A DNA stretch of 64,000 nt from Daejeonella sp. (GTDB taxonomy: Bacteria; Bacteroidota; Bacteroidia; Sphingobacteriales; Sphingobacteriaceae): positions 1 through 64,000 of the forward strand of contig NZ_JAUYSS010000056.1 in assembly GCF_030695525.1 (NCBI RefSeq), written 5' to 3'. Made by a program: the position numbers and the translations under genes. Numbering within the stretch: the stretch's first letter is position 1; each line of letters opens with the position of its first letter. The notes under the pieces were generated by a model. That model made no database searches. It saw only the letters and a list, made by a program, of their open reading frames with translations, and was not told the DNA's origin. This document shows positions 7,559-15,658 of the stretch, in pieces.

Positions 7559-9186
7559 TGAAAAGAAATTATCAGCTCGCACTTTTAAGTGCTTTCTTAC
7601 TTTGGTTTGCCTGGCCACCTATACCCTTTAGCTCCCCGATTCTTCTGATAGCACTTGTTCCTATATTACTGGCGACAGAAAACATTATTGGAACTCAGAT
7701 AAAAAACAGGGGGAAATTAATATTCCGGACTACATTTCTTTGTTTTTTTACCTGGAATACAGCAAGTATCTACTGGGTTTTCAATTCCCTGAACTCGGCA
7801 ATGCCTACCTGGGTGGCGGCCATTATTTCACTGATTCCCTTTGGTTTGGGAGCAGTTTTAATGACCCTTGCATTCTGGTTATACTATAGACTGAGATTAA
7901 TCACTTCAAAGGTTTGGGCTTATGCCGGCCTCATTTGTTTCTGGATTGGCTATGAATACCTGCATCAGAGCTGGGACCTCGCATTCCCATGGATGAATCT
8001 TGGAAATGGATTCGCTACATCTCATCAGCTGATACAATGGTATGAATACACTGGTGTTTACGGAGGCACGCTTTGGATTCTACTTTCTAATATTTTATTT
8101 TTTGAGATCTGGTTAACACTTAAGACAGGTACACTTAAAATGAATAAAAATCGCTTGATTATACCCGTAACAATTCTGGTAACTCTACCCCTGCTCATCT
8201 CATTATTCATTTATCACAACCATACTGAAAAAGCAAATCCGGCCAATATTGTTGTCGTACAACCTAATATTGATCCCTATCAAAAATTCGGAACCATGCC
8301 ACCTTCTGAACAAATTACCCGTTTGATTCATCTTTCAGATTCATTAGGGCAAGCCAATACCGAATATTTTATCTGGCCGGAAACTGCAATATCACAGGGT
8401 ACAGAGGAGAAAACATTCAGAGGGGAAGAGAGCTTTAAAACAATTCAGAATTTTTTAACCAGATACAAAAATTCAAATTTGATATCCGGAATTGAGAGTT
8501 TTGCCATATATGATTCGGCAGAAACAGCAACTGCACGATACAACCAAAACAGTGGTATCTATTTTGATGTATTCAATGCTGCTGTATCTGTAGAGAATTC
8601 AGGCACCCTGCAATTCTATCATAAGTCGAAACTGGTCCCGGGAGTCGAACAAACCCCCTTTTCAAACGCATTATCATTTTTAAAGCCTGCCTTTGCCGCA
8701 TTTGGAGGAGCTACAGGGAGCTATGGAAAACAGGATGAACCTTCGGTATTCTATTCCCAAAGCGGAATCGGTTCTGCTCCCGTAATTTGTTATGAATCCA
8801 TCTGGGGCGAATATGTTGCAGACTATATTAAAAAGGATGCACAATTCATTGCAATCATTACCAATGATGGTTGGTGGGGAAACACCTCAGGTAAAGATCA
8901 GCATCTGGACTATGCAAAACTCAGGGCTATTGAAACCAGAAGATGGGTGGCAAGGTCGGCAAATACCGGAATTTCTGCTTTCATCAATCAGCGTGGTGAT
9001 ATTGTTCAGCGTACCAAATGGTGGGTTCAGGAAGCCCTTAAACAAGATATTAACCTGAATGAGGAATTAAGTTTTTATGTCAGGTATGGTGATTATATAG
9101 CCAGAGCCGGATCAATAGGGAGTGGAGTATTTGCCTTAATCTTAGTACTGACGAAATTAAAGAAACGAAAATCTAATGCATTATAA
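7558..9186 (+). CDS. lnt: Apolipoprotein N-acyltransferase
   Basis: Inner-membrane enzyme that adds the third acyl chain to the N-terminal Cys of lipoproteins, letting them be sorted to the outer membrane. The first ~220 residues contain about six to seven membrane helices; the rest is a periplasmic nitrilase-fold domain. Counting from the ATG at 7558 the catalytic residues are Glu275 (FIWPETA), Lys356 (FYHKSKLVPG) and Cys411 (VICYESIWG). A TTG three bases earlier is also possible, but the ATG overlapping the upstream stop is preferred. The many lipoproteins in this window (GldB, GldK, PorW, the Lys/Asp-repeat proteins) are likely substrates. A C-terminal helix is followed by KKRKSNAL. Confidence 0.95.
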   Translation: MKRNYQLALLSAFLLWFAWPPIPFSSPILLIALVPILLATENIIGTQIKNRGKLIFRTTFLCFFTWNTASIYWVFNSLNSAMPTWVAAIISLIPFGLGAVLMTLAFWLYYRLRLITSKVWAYAGLICFWIGYEYLHQSWDLAFPWMNLGNGFATSHQLIQWYEYTGVYGGTLWILLSNILFFEIWLTLKTGTLKMNKNRLIIPVTILVTLPLLISLFIYHNHTEKANPANIVVVQPNIDPYQKFGTMPPSEQITRLIHLSDSLGQANTEYFIWPETAISQGTEEKTFRGEESFKTIQNFLTRYKNSNLISGIESFAIYDSAETATARYNQNSGIYFDVFNAAVSVENSGTLQFYHKSKLVPGVEQTPFSNALSFLKPAFAAFGGATGSYGKQDEPSVFYSQSGIGSAPVICYESIWGEYVADYIKKDAQFIAIITNDGWWGNTSGKDQHLDYAKLRAIETRRWVARSANTGISAFINQRGDIVQRTKWWVQEALKQDINLNEELSFYVRYGDYIARAGSIGSGVFALILVLTKLKKRKSNAL

Positions 9187-9510
9187 AAAGAAAGATCCGC
9201 TCTTTTCAGAACGGATCTCACTAAACTAAAACTAAACTAAAAACCAGATTTTATTCGGGTTCGGGCTATATTATACGGACACAGAACCTTTATAATGTAT
9301 TAATTCACTAAACAAAGAAACACAATTTAAAGTACAACACATTCAGTTTTCAGGTTTGTTACAAGTATCTGACGGTTCTATGATAATTGATTATTTCTCA
9401 AGCATTTTGAACATGATTTGCACATTGAAGTTGGAATATTATCACACTTTAATTTTCACGATAATTTTATTTAATGTAAATTCAAAATTCACCAATCTAA
9501 AATAATTTAC
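9187..9510. other. 324-nt intergenic stretch after lnt
   Basis: No gene is seen. It begins with a hairpin (9193-9218), followed by an ACTAAACTAAA-type simple repeat (about 9219-9244). The remainder is AT-rich and presumably carries the promoter of the downstream exported isomerase-like gene; I could not identify a convincing -33/-7 pair. Confidence 0.5.
9193..9218 (+). terminator. Hairpin after lnt, possible terminator
   Basis: AGATCCG (9193-9199) pairs with CGGATCT (9212-9218) across a 12-nt loop, 7 nt after the lnt stop. There is no U-tract downstream on the plus strand, where CTAAACTAAAACTAAAC follows. The minus strand has TTTCTTTTTATA after the stem. The position suits the end of the rsmI-lnt transcript, but it is a weak terminator by sequence. 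Confidence 0.5.
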
Positions 9511-10476
9511 ATGTCCAACCACCGCCGTAAATTCATAAAACAGGTCACAGGCCTTGCAGGAATTGCAATTTTACCATCCGCATTTTATTCATGTGCCGGA
9601 AAAATGCACCAGAGTAATAATCCAAATGCTGCCGATATAAAAAACTCATTTTTCGAAATCTCTCTGGCTCAATGGTCTTTACATAGGTCACTCCGGAGCA
9701 AAAAAATTGACAATCTGGATTTTCCGGTGATAACCAAAAAAGAATTTGGTATCAGTGCTGTGGAATATGTAAATACCTTTTTCAAGGATAAAGCAAAAGA
9801 CACCAGCTATCTGAATGAATTGCTAAAACGATGCTCTGATAACGGCGTAAAGAATCACCTGATTATGTGTGATGGAGAAGGGAATCTAGGAGAGCTCGAT
9901 ACTGCTAAACGAGTTCAGGCAGTAGACAACCATAAAAAGTGGGTAGAGGCTGCCAAATACCTTGGCTGCAGTTCGATCCGGGTGAATGCGTATGGTGTGG
10001 GAAGCGCAGATGAGGTACAAAAAGCAGCAATTGAAGGTCTCAGGCTTTTAGGTGAATATGCAGTAAAAGAAAATATCAATGTCATCGTTGAAAACCATGG
10101 AGGATATAGCTCGAATGGGTACTGGCTTTCGACTGTGATGAAGAATGTTGGCATGAAAAATGTAGGTACCCTACCAGACTTTAATAATTTTTGCCTTACG
10201 CGTGATAGTAAGAATAAATGCATTGAAGAGTATGATAAATATAAAGGCACTTATGAAATGATGGCTTACGCCAAAGCAGTAAGTGCTAAATCTATGGACT
10301 TTGATGCACAAGGTAATTGCATTGAAACCGATTATAACAGAATGCTTAAGATAGTTAAGGATTCAGGATTTAAAGGCTATGTGGGGATTGAATACGAAGG
10401 GGAGCAATTGGGAGAATATGAAGGTATCCTTAAAACCAAAGCCCTGCTTGAACGTGTACGTGCAACGATGATATAG
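9511..10476 (+). CDS. Exported sugar phosphate isomerase/epimerase-like (AP endonuclease 2 fold) protein
   Basis: A 321-residue TIM-barrel protein of the xylose-isomerase-like/AP-endonuclease-2 superfamily. The N-terminus carries a twin-arginine motif (NHRRKFIKQ) and a hydrophobic stretch ending in YSC, so Tat export and possibly lipidation at that Cys are predicted. The barrel shows metal-site words: VIVENHGGYSS near 195, GTLPDFNNF near 220 and VGIEYEGEQLGEYEG near 293. Homologues are annotated as sugar phosphate isomerases, xylose isomerases or hydroxypyruvate isomerases, but the substrate is unknown, and with no phosphorylated sugars expected in the periplasm the label is only a fold name. 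Monocistronic by spacing. Confidence 0.85.
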   Translation: MSNHRRKFIKQVTGLAGIAILPSAFYSCAGKMHQSNNPNAADIKNSFFEISLAQWSLHRSLRSKKIDNLDFPVITKKEFGISAVEYVNTFFKDKAKDTSYLNELLKRCSDNGVKNHLIMCDGEGNLGELDTAKRVQAVDNHKKWVEAAKYLGCSSIRVNAYGVGSADEVQKAAIEGLRLLGEYAVKENINVIVENHGGYSSNGYWLSTVMKNVGMKNVGTLPDFNNFCLTRDSKNKCIEEYDKYKGTYEMMAYAKAVSAKSMDFDAQGNCIETDYNRMLKIVKDSGFKGYVGIEYEGEQLGEYEGILKTKALLERVRATMI

Positions 10477-10499
10477 GCATTTTTAATAATGGGAATAGG

Positions 10500-10526
10500 G
10501 AATGGGAAATATGAAATTTTCCATTC
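10500..10526 (+). repeat. Hairpin formed by GGGAAT-type repeats after the isomerase-like gene
   Basis: GAATGGGAAAT (10500-10510) can pair with ATTTTCCATTC (10516-10526) with one mismatch. The left arm belongs to a short run of GGGAATA/GGGAATG units starting near 10490. It lies 24 nt after the stop of the upstream gene and has no U-tract. Confidence 0.45.
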
Positions 10527-10610
10527 TCAAACTTCAGTCTGAATTCTTAATTACCCGGTTTTATTTTTAAAACTTTTACCAGATTGATTTTAACCCATTA
10601 TTAACCAAAA

Positions 10611-11141
10611 ATGACTATGAACACTTCTTTTAAATTAATGAGCGCAGTATCCTTACTGGCTCTCGCATCCTGTAACAGTGGAAGCAAAGTTGAACCCGGA
10701 ACTTATGTAGATCTCAATACCGGAGAGTCAATTACGGTTATTGCCGATCCGGAAACCGGGTATGCCATCAACAGTGAAACCAGGAAACCGGTCTATCTTT
10801 ACGTCAATAGTCAAAAGGACACCATCTTCACAACCGGTATCGTTGTGAACGATAAGCTCATTGCTACTGAAGCTGGATACTATGAAGTTGATGACACCAA
10901 GGTAAAAGTTGATGATGATGAAATAAAAATCAAATATGACGATTACAAGAAAAAGGTTGATGGTGATGACTATAAAATTAAAGATGGCGATTACAAGCTG
11001 AAAGTTGATGGAGATGGCGATATAAAGATCAAAGACGGGGATTATAAAAAGAAAATAGATGCAGATGGTGATGTAAAGATCAAAGACGGGGATTCAAAAA
11101 CAAAAATTGAAGACGGAGTTGTAACAAAACAAAAAAATTAA
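10611..11141 (+). CDS. Lipoprotein with C-terminal Lys/Asp 16-17-residue repeats (copy A)
   Basis: A 176-residue predicted lipoprotein; the lipobox LASC puts the lipidated Cys at residue 21. A short conserved region (about 27-100: VEPGTYVDLNTGESITV through KPVYLYV and DTIFTTGIVVN) is shared with the next gene. Residues 101-166 are four tandem repeats of 16, 16, 17 and 17 residues with the pattern D-G-D-x-x-K-I-K-x-D-G-D-x-K-x-K-[VI]; acidic turns alternate with Lys/hydrophobic strands, suggesting a beta-rich rod with one very basic face. No known family is recognised. A second ATG two codons later is an alternative start. It is followed after 11 nt by its paralogue. Confidence 0.8.
   Translation: MTMNTSFKLMSAVSLLALASCNSGSKVEPGTYVDLNTGESITVIADPETGYAINSETRKPVYLYVNSQKDTIFTTGIVVNDKLIATEAGYYEVDDTKVKVDDDEIKIKYDDYKKKVDGDDYKIKDGDYKLKVDGDGDIKIKDGDYKKKIDADGDVKIKDGDSKTKIEDGVVTKQKN
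10911..11108 (+). repeat. Tandem 48-51-nt coding repeats in lipoprotein A
   Basis: Four in-frame repeats encode residues 101-116, 117-132, 133-149 and 150-166. Units 3 and 4 share an exact 20-nt word (AAAGATCAAAGACGGGGATT) 51 nt apart, so the newest duplication is recent or kept uniform by conversion. Confidence 0.8.
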
Positions 11142-11152
11142 ACTAAAAAAAA

Positions 11153-11647
11153 ATGAAAAACATTAAATCAATTCTATTTGCTGTAGTTATAGGTTCAGCA
11201 TTTATAGGATGTAACAGTAATCAGAAAAATGATATGGATGGTGATACAACTATGACTTCTGAGGAGTCTGAGTATTATGAGCCTGAAGCCAGAGTTGAAC
11301 CCGGTAATTATACCAATCTAAGTACCGGCAAAACAGTTTATATCATTATGGATCCACAAACAGGATGGGCTATCGACAGTATTGAAAGAGTTCCGGTAGA
11401 ATTCTACACCAACAATGCGGGTGATACTTTGTTTCAAACAGGTGTGGTTGTAAATCATGTGCTCAGGCAGGCAGATGGTAAATGGATGCTTGATGAAACT
11501 AAAGTAAAACGTGATGGTGATAAGCTCAAAATTAAATATCCTGATGGTTCTAAACTCAAAATTGACGGAGACGAGATGAAGATGAAAGATGAAGATGGTA
11601 AAATCAAGATCGATGGTGATAGTATAAAGGTGAAACCTAATAATTAA
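11153..11647 (+). CDS. Lipoprotein with C-terminal Lys/Asp repeats (copy B)
   Basis: A 164-residue paralogue of the preceding protein: lipobox FIGC with Cys20, an extra acidic linker (about 24-45, many Asp/Glu/Thr/Ser), then the same core (VEPGNYTNLSTGKTVYI, PVEFYTNNAGDTLFQTGVVVN). Three C-terminal repeats lie at 121-137, 138-153 and 154-164 (the last incomplete), with pattern DGDxxKIKxxDGxxKxKI. The two genes form an operon with an 11-nt spacer and end at a strong terminator (11675-11702). The pair suggests tandem duplication with later change in repeat number. Function unknown; outer-membrane or surface anchoring is likely but unproven. Confidence 0.8.
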   Translation: MKNIKSILFAVVIGSAFIGCNSNQKNDMDGDTTMTSEESEYYEPEARVEPGNYTNLSTGKTVYIIMDPQTGWAIDSIERVPVEFYTNNAGDTLFQTGVVVNHVLRQADGKWMLDETKVKRDGDKLKIKYPDGSKLKIDGDEMKMKDEDGKIKIDGDSIKVKPNN

Positions 11648-11674
11648 TAAAAGGTAAACCATATTTTTACAAAT

Positions 11675-11702
11675 AAAAAAACCTCCTTCGGGAGGTTTTT
11701 TT
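11675..11702 (+). terminator. Strong bidirectional rho-independent terminator
   Basis: The arm AAAAAAACCTCC (11675-11686), a TTCG tetraloop (11687-11690) and the arm GGAGGTTTTTTT (11691-11702) form a perfect stem with A and U runs on both sides. It ends the two-lipoprotein operon on the plus strand and could also stop nadE transcription coming from the other side. Confidence 0.95.
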
Positions 11703-11793
11703 ATTTAATAAAGCCTTGAAATCATAAATTCATCAGCTCCTCTGAATGACATGCTCTGTTTAAGCTTATGTTTTCCTATCGAGCTCACTATCA

Positions 11794-11850
11794 ACCCGAT
11801 AGCTACAGGGTTTCCACTTTCAATTATCAACTATCCATTATCAACTAACT
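11794..11850. repeat. Degenerate CCCGATAGC palindrome plus 7-nt array, aTCAACT type, at the nadE stop
   Basis: ACCCGATAGCTACAGGGTT (11794-11812) is a decayed form of the perfect palindrome CCCGATAGCTATCGGG found at 18835-18850. It is followed by 7-nt units whose first base is A at 11826, 11833, 11840 and 11847 (aTCAACT, aTCCATT, aTCAACT, aACTAAG). The nadE stop codon (complement of 11845-11847) lies inside the array. Confidence 0.65.
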
Positions 11851-13485
11851 AAGGTATTTCCCAACAATTGGCAGTCTCCTCCCCATTCCAAAGGCCTTGG
11901 GAGACACCCTTAAGATTGGAGGTGCCTGGTTTCGCTTAAATTCGGCGACATTAACCATTCGGAGAACCCTTTTTACAAGGGATTCATCAAATCCTTGTTC
12001 GATTATTGCTGATGAACTCTTCCTAAGTTCAATATATTGAAATAATATTGTATCCAGAATATCATATTCAGGTAGGGAATCTGAATCTTTTTGTCCGGGG
12101 CGCAGTTCAGCTGATGGAGGTTTTACAATACTGTTCATTGGAATAATTTCCCTTTCTCGGTTAATATAATGTGACAATTTATAGACCTGTGTTTTATAAA
12201 CATCCCCAATTACCGCAATAGCTCCCGCCATATCACCATATAGGGTGCCATAGCCTACAGCACATTCGCTCTTATTTGAAGTATTTAGCAAAATGTAACC
12301 AAACTTATTGGACATCGCCATAACTATTATTGCCCTGCTCCTTGCCTGAATATTCTCCTCAGCAACACTAAAGGGGAGATCCTTGAAAACCGGCTTCATT
12401 ATATTTTCGAATGCTGAAGCAGCTTCCCTGATGGGTATAATTTCATGCTTACAACCCAGATTTTTAACCAGATCCAATGCATCCTGCACAGAATGGTCAC
12501 TGGAAAACTCTGATGGCATTAGTACTGCCATCACATTTTCAGGACCAAGAGCTTTGGAAGCCAAAGCACAAACAAGAGCAGAATCTATCCCTCCTGATAG
12601 TCCGAGAATGGCTTTGCTGAATCCGGATTTCTCGAAATAATCCCTAATCCCAAGAATCAAAGCATCATGAACCTGTTGAATATCATTTTGGGCATCGTGA
12701 CCTTTAGGTTCGTAGCCTTTAACCTTCTTTTCTTCAAATTCATAAATTTTGATGTCTTCAGAGAAATAAGCCATTTCATCGAGAAGCATTCCGGTATCAT
12801 CAAAAACCAATGAACCACCATCGAAAATAATTTCAGTCTGTGCGCCAACCTGATTCAAATAGAAAAGCGGCAGTTTATATTTCCTGCAATTATCTCCGAG
12901 TATTTTTACCCTTTCCTCATCATGATTATATGCAAAAGGCGATGCAGCAATATTAATCATCAGATCAGGTTTCTCCCTGATCAGTTCATCCATAGGACAA
13001 ATAGTATACATTGGATTATCATTGATATTCCACAGATCTTCACAGATTGTCAGGGCAATTTTATGCCCCATAAAATCAATACAGCTGAAATCTACCGAAG
13101 GTTCGAAATAACGATACTCATCAAAAACATCATAATTGGGCAATAATGCCTTATTTACAACAGCCTTGATCAGCGTATTTTCAATAAACCAGGCTGAATT
13201 GTAAAGATCCTTCCCCTCGATTTTTGGGTTTGGAGTTGGTAAACCCAGAATGCAGGCAATATCAGTACAGGCAGCGGCTATTTTCTTTGCTGATTGTTCA
13301 GAAAGTTCAACAAACTCAGAAAATTCAAGAAAATCTCTGGGCGAATATCCACAGACAGATAATTCTGCGAAAACTACCAAATCAGCACCCTTATTCCGTG
13401 CATCCTGAATGGTCTTTATTATTTTCTGAGTATTATGTTCAAAGTCGCCAATAATATAATTTAGCTGGGCAAGCGCAATCTTCAT
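11845..13485 (-). CDS. nadE: Glutamine-dependent NAD+ synthetase
   Basis: Cytoplasmic enzyme for the last NAD+ step: amidation of nicotinic acid adenine dinucleotide using ATP and ammonia taken from glutamine. It has 546 residues in two domains. The N-terminal glutaminase (nitrilase fold) shows Glu in FAELSVCGYSPRDFLE, Lys in NKALLPNYDVFDEYRYF and Cys in LTICEDLWN. The C-terminal synthetase has the ATP pyrophosphatase P-loop LGLSGGIDSALVCALA and the downstream LLNTSNKSECAVGYGTLYGD. Its stop codon lies in a 7-nt repeat array. It is divergent from gldB with only 36 nt between the start codons, so the two promoters must overlap or one is leaderless; this nadE-gldB adjacency also occurs in Flavobacterium. 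Confidence 0.97.
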   Translation of the reverse strand: MKIALAQLNYIIGDFEHNTQKIIKTIQDARNKGADLVVFAELSVCGYSPRDFLEFSEFVELSEQSAKKIAAACTDIACILGLPTPNPKIEGKDLYNSAWFIENTLIKAVVNKALLPNYDVFDEYRYFEPSVDFSCIDFMGHKIALTICEDLWNINDNPMYTICPMDELIREKPDLMINIAASPFAYNHDEERVKILGDNCRKYKLPLFYLNQVGAQTEIIFDGGSLVFDDTGMLLDEMAYFSEDIKIYEFEEKKVKGYEPKGHDAQNDIQQVHDALILGIRDYFEKSGFSKAILGLSGGIDSALVCALASKALGPENVMAVLMPSEFSSDHSVQDALDLVKNLGCKHEIIPIREAASAFENIMKPVFKDLPFSVAEENIQARSRAIIVMAMSNKFGYILLNTSNKSECAVGYGTLYGDMAGAIAVIGDVYKTQVYKLSHYINREREIIPMNSIVKPPSAELRPGQKDSDSLPEYDILDTILFQYIELRKSSSAIIEQGFDESLVKRVLRMVNVAEFKRNQAPPILRVSPKAFGMGRRLPIVGKYLS

Positions 13486-13521
13486 GCAGTATTTTTATAA
13501 TTTAGCAGATAATCTGTATCC

Positions 13522-14550
13522 ATGAGACACCTTCAAATTTACCTGTTTTTTTTTATATGCCTTACAGCTCTTTCCTGCAATAACAAAAAGTCGCCGGATA
13601 TCAGCAAGATCAAATTAAATATTCCAATCGAGCGATTTGATCAGGATCTGAACAAGGTTAATCCAGATTCTATCTCAACAGAAGTTCCTGTTCTAAGAAG
13701 AAAATACACCTGGTTCTACGATGATTATATGGAAAAGATCATCAGCGCAGGATATACCAGGGACACCGCCTATTACACCAATCTCCGCACCATACTAGGA
13801 AACAAGGATTACCTCGAACTTAAGTCAACGGTAGCCCAAACATTCCCGGATTTAAATAAACAGAAGTTCGAACTGGACCAGGCATTCAGGTATATACGCT
13901 ATTACTACCCAAAGCAGAAATTTCCGCGCCTCATCAGCTTTATATCGGGATTTGCAGTACAAACACCTATTGGAAATGATTATATCGGAATTGGTCTCGA
14001 CATGTTCCTGGGAAAGAATGGTGATCGGTTCTATCCGGCATTGAGACAGAGCATTCCACAATACATTTCCAGAAGATTCAGTCCTGAGAATATTAGTCCC
14101 CGTGTAGTTGAAGCTTTCATCCGAGAAGAAATGTTCCCTGAAAATGATGCGGATCGAAATCTGCTTTCAAAAATGGTCTATAATGGCAAAATTCTATATT
14201 TTATGGATGCTGTCTTACCCGAAGTTCCAGATGTTCTGAAAATAGGTTATACCACTGATCAGCTCCAATGGTGTAAGGATTATGAAGCAGGAATTTGGGC
14301 ATATTTTCTGGAAAATGAGCTTTTATTTGAAAGCGATTATCTTAAAATTCAGAGGTATCTTGCAGAAGCGCCATTTACACCCGGGATTGGAGAAAACTCT
14401 TCATCAGCTCCCAAACTGGGAGTCTGGGCAGGGTGGCAAATCGTCAGGCATTACATGGAAAAGAATCCTGATATTAGTCTACAGCACCTAATGATTGAAA
14501 AGGATTCGCAAAAAATTCTTGCCGGATCCAAATATAAACCAAGAGATTAA
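13522..14550 (+). CDS. gldB: Gliding motility lipoprotein GldB
   Basis: A 342-residue lipoprotein (lipobox ALSC, Cys19) of the GldB family, needed for gliding in Flavobacterium johnsoniae but also present in non-gliding Bacteroidota. Family-like words include PIERFDQDLNKV, YPKQKFPRLISFISGFAVQ, DYIGIGLDMFLG and KLGVWAGWQIVRHYMEKNPD. The overall layout (a zinc-protease-like alpha/beta fold without an obvious HExxH) fits. gldC, which often follows gldB, is not here; a patatin gene follows after 11 nt instead, probably in the same transcript. Its exact role in secretion or motility is not known. Confidence 0.92.
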   Translation: MRHLQIYLFFFICLTALSCNNKKSPDISKIKLNIPIERFDQDLNKVNPDSISTEVPVLRRKYTWFYDDYMEKIISAGYTRDTAYYTNLRTILGNKDYLELKSTVAQTFPDLNKQKFELDQAFRYIRYYYPKQKFPRLISFISGFAVQTPIGNDYIGIGLDMFLGKNGDRFYPALRQSIPQYISRRFSPENISPRVVEAFIREEMFPENDADRNLLSKMVYNGKILYFMDAVLPEVPDVLKIGYTTDQLQWCKDYEAGIWAYFLENELLFESDYLKIQRYLAEAPFTPGIGENSSSAPKLGVWAGWQIVRHYMEKNPDISLQHLMIEKDSQKILAGSKYKPRD

Positions 14551-14561
14551 TGGAATAAGAA

Positions 14562-15332
14562 ATGAGAATTGGCTTAGTACTATCTGGAGGAGGAATACGC
14601 GGAGTTGCACATTTAGGTGTCCTTCAGGCCCTTACGGAAGCAGGGATAAAGTTTGACATGATTAGCGGAACCAGTGCTGGTTCTATTGTTGGTGCACTTT
14701 TCGCACAGGGTATTGAACCTGCAGAAATTCTTAAGGTTTTTATGAAGACCCACCTTTACAAGTACATCAGACCTGCTTTCGGAGCAAAAGGGCTGATGTC
14801 CCTTGATAATATCAGAACTCTATTACTTGAATTTCTTCCCCACGATTCTTTTGAAGGCCTAAAGATTCCTACGGTTATTACCGCAACGAATTTCAATGAG
14901 TGTAAAGTAGCTTATTTCCGTTCCGGTGAACTGATCAACCCCATATTAGCTTCCAGCGCTATACCTGTCTTTTTTAAACCGATTCATATCGGAGGGAAAA
15001 TTTATATAGATGGTGGCATTTTAAACAACTTTCCGGTTGAGCCAATAAAATCAGAATGTGATTTTATCATCGGTTCATCCTGTAACCATCTCCCTGAGGC
15101 TGATAAAATTGAAAGCTATCGCAGGCTGGTTGAACGATCCATAATCATGTCGATCAATTCAGATATGGCTACTAAAGCAGGGTATTGCGACGTCATAATT
15201 GAGCCCCGAGGTATGGGGGCCACCAGCGTATTTGATGTAAGAAAAACCGAAGAGATTTACTGGTTGGCCTATGAAGCGGCCTTAAGAAAACTGAAAACAG
15301 ACTCTAAACTTAAAAGTCTGCTTAGTTCATAA
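14562..15332 (+). CDS. Patatin-like phospholipase
   Basis: A 256-residue protein of the RssA/patatin family of serine lipid hydrolases. It shows the oxyanion-hole loop SGGGIRG (about 8-14), the nucleophile elbow GTSAGS (Ser near 39) and the partner Asp in YIDGGILNNFP (about 149-159), so the Ser-Asp dyad is complete. No signal peptide is evident, so it probably acts in the cytoplasm or on the inner membrane surface. It follows gldB by 11 nt. Substrate unknown. Confidence 0.92.
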   Translation: MRIGLVLSGGGIRGVAHLGVLQALTEAGIKFDMISGTSAGSIVGALFAQGIEPAEILKVFMKTHLYKYIRPAFGAKGLMSLDNIRTLLLEFLPHDSFEGLKIPTVITATNFNECKVAYFRSGELINPILASSAIPVFFKPIHIGGKIYIDGGILNNFPVEPIKSECDFIIGSSCNHLPEADKIESYRRLVERSIIMSINSDMATKAGYCDVIIEPRGMGATSVFDVRKTEEIYWLAYEAALRKLKTDSKLKSLLSS

Positions 15333-15335
15333 AAA

Positions 15336-15363
15336 AGGCTCATAACCGCTTGGATATGAGCCT
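15336..15363 (-). terminator. Rho-independent terminator of the 69-residue membrane protein gene
   Basis: On the minus strand AGGCTCATA pairs with TATGAGCCT across a 10-nt loop and is followed by six Ts (complement of 15331-15336). It lies 18 nt after the stop of the minus-strand gene at 15382-15591. It can also form on the patatin transcript but lacks a U-tract in that direction. Confidence 0.85.
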
Positions 15364-15381
15364 CTCACCTTAAGACAATAA

Positions 15382-15591
15382 TTATTTTAATATTCTTAAA
15401 ACTGATCTTAAGCAGATTACAATTCCAACGACCCAAATAATGTTTGACACCATGTCAATCATAGGCCATGTACCGGTAAAACGTAAAAATATACCGATAA
15501 GACCGATTACTATACCTACCGTAATAGTAGTATAATGTGAAGGATCGTTAGCTTCAGTGGTAGAGTTATTGTTGTTTGATGTGTCTTCCAT
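15382..15591 (-). CDS. Small two-helix membrane protein, unknown
   Basis: Predicted 69-residue protein with a hydrophilic Asn/Thr/Ser-rich start (MEDTSNNNNSTTEAND) and two hydrophobic segments (about 21-42 and 46-66) ending in RVLRILK-type basic residues. I do not recognise a family. It lies 67 nt downstream of atpG on the same strand and ends in its own good terminator, so it is probably a real gene read through from, or just after, the atp operon. Its own promoter cannot be excluded. Confidence 0.65.
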   Translation of the reverse strand: MEDTSNNNNSTTEANDPSHYTTITVGIVIGLIGIFLRFTGTWPMIDMVSNIIWVVGIVICLRSVLRILK

Positions 15592-15658
15592 TTCCTTTTA
15601 TTGAGAAAGTATAAATTTACAAATCTATTTTACAGTTCAAAACTGAATCTGCTAAATG

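Noticed and set aside
10911-11108. Recombination hot spot or phase-variable tract
   Set aside because: Repeat units keep frame (48 or 51 nt) so changes in number would lengthen the protein rather than switch it off.
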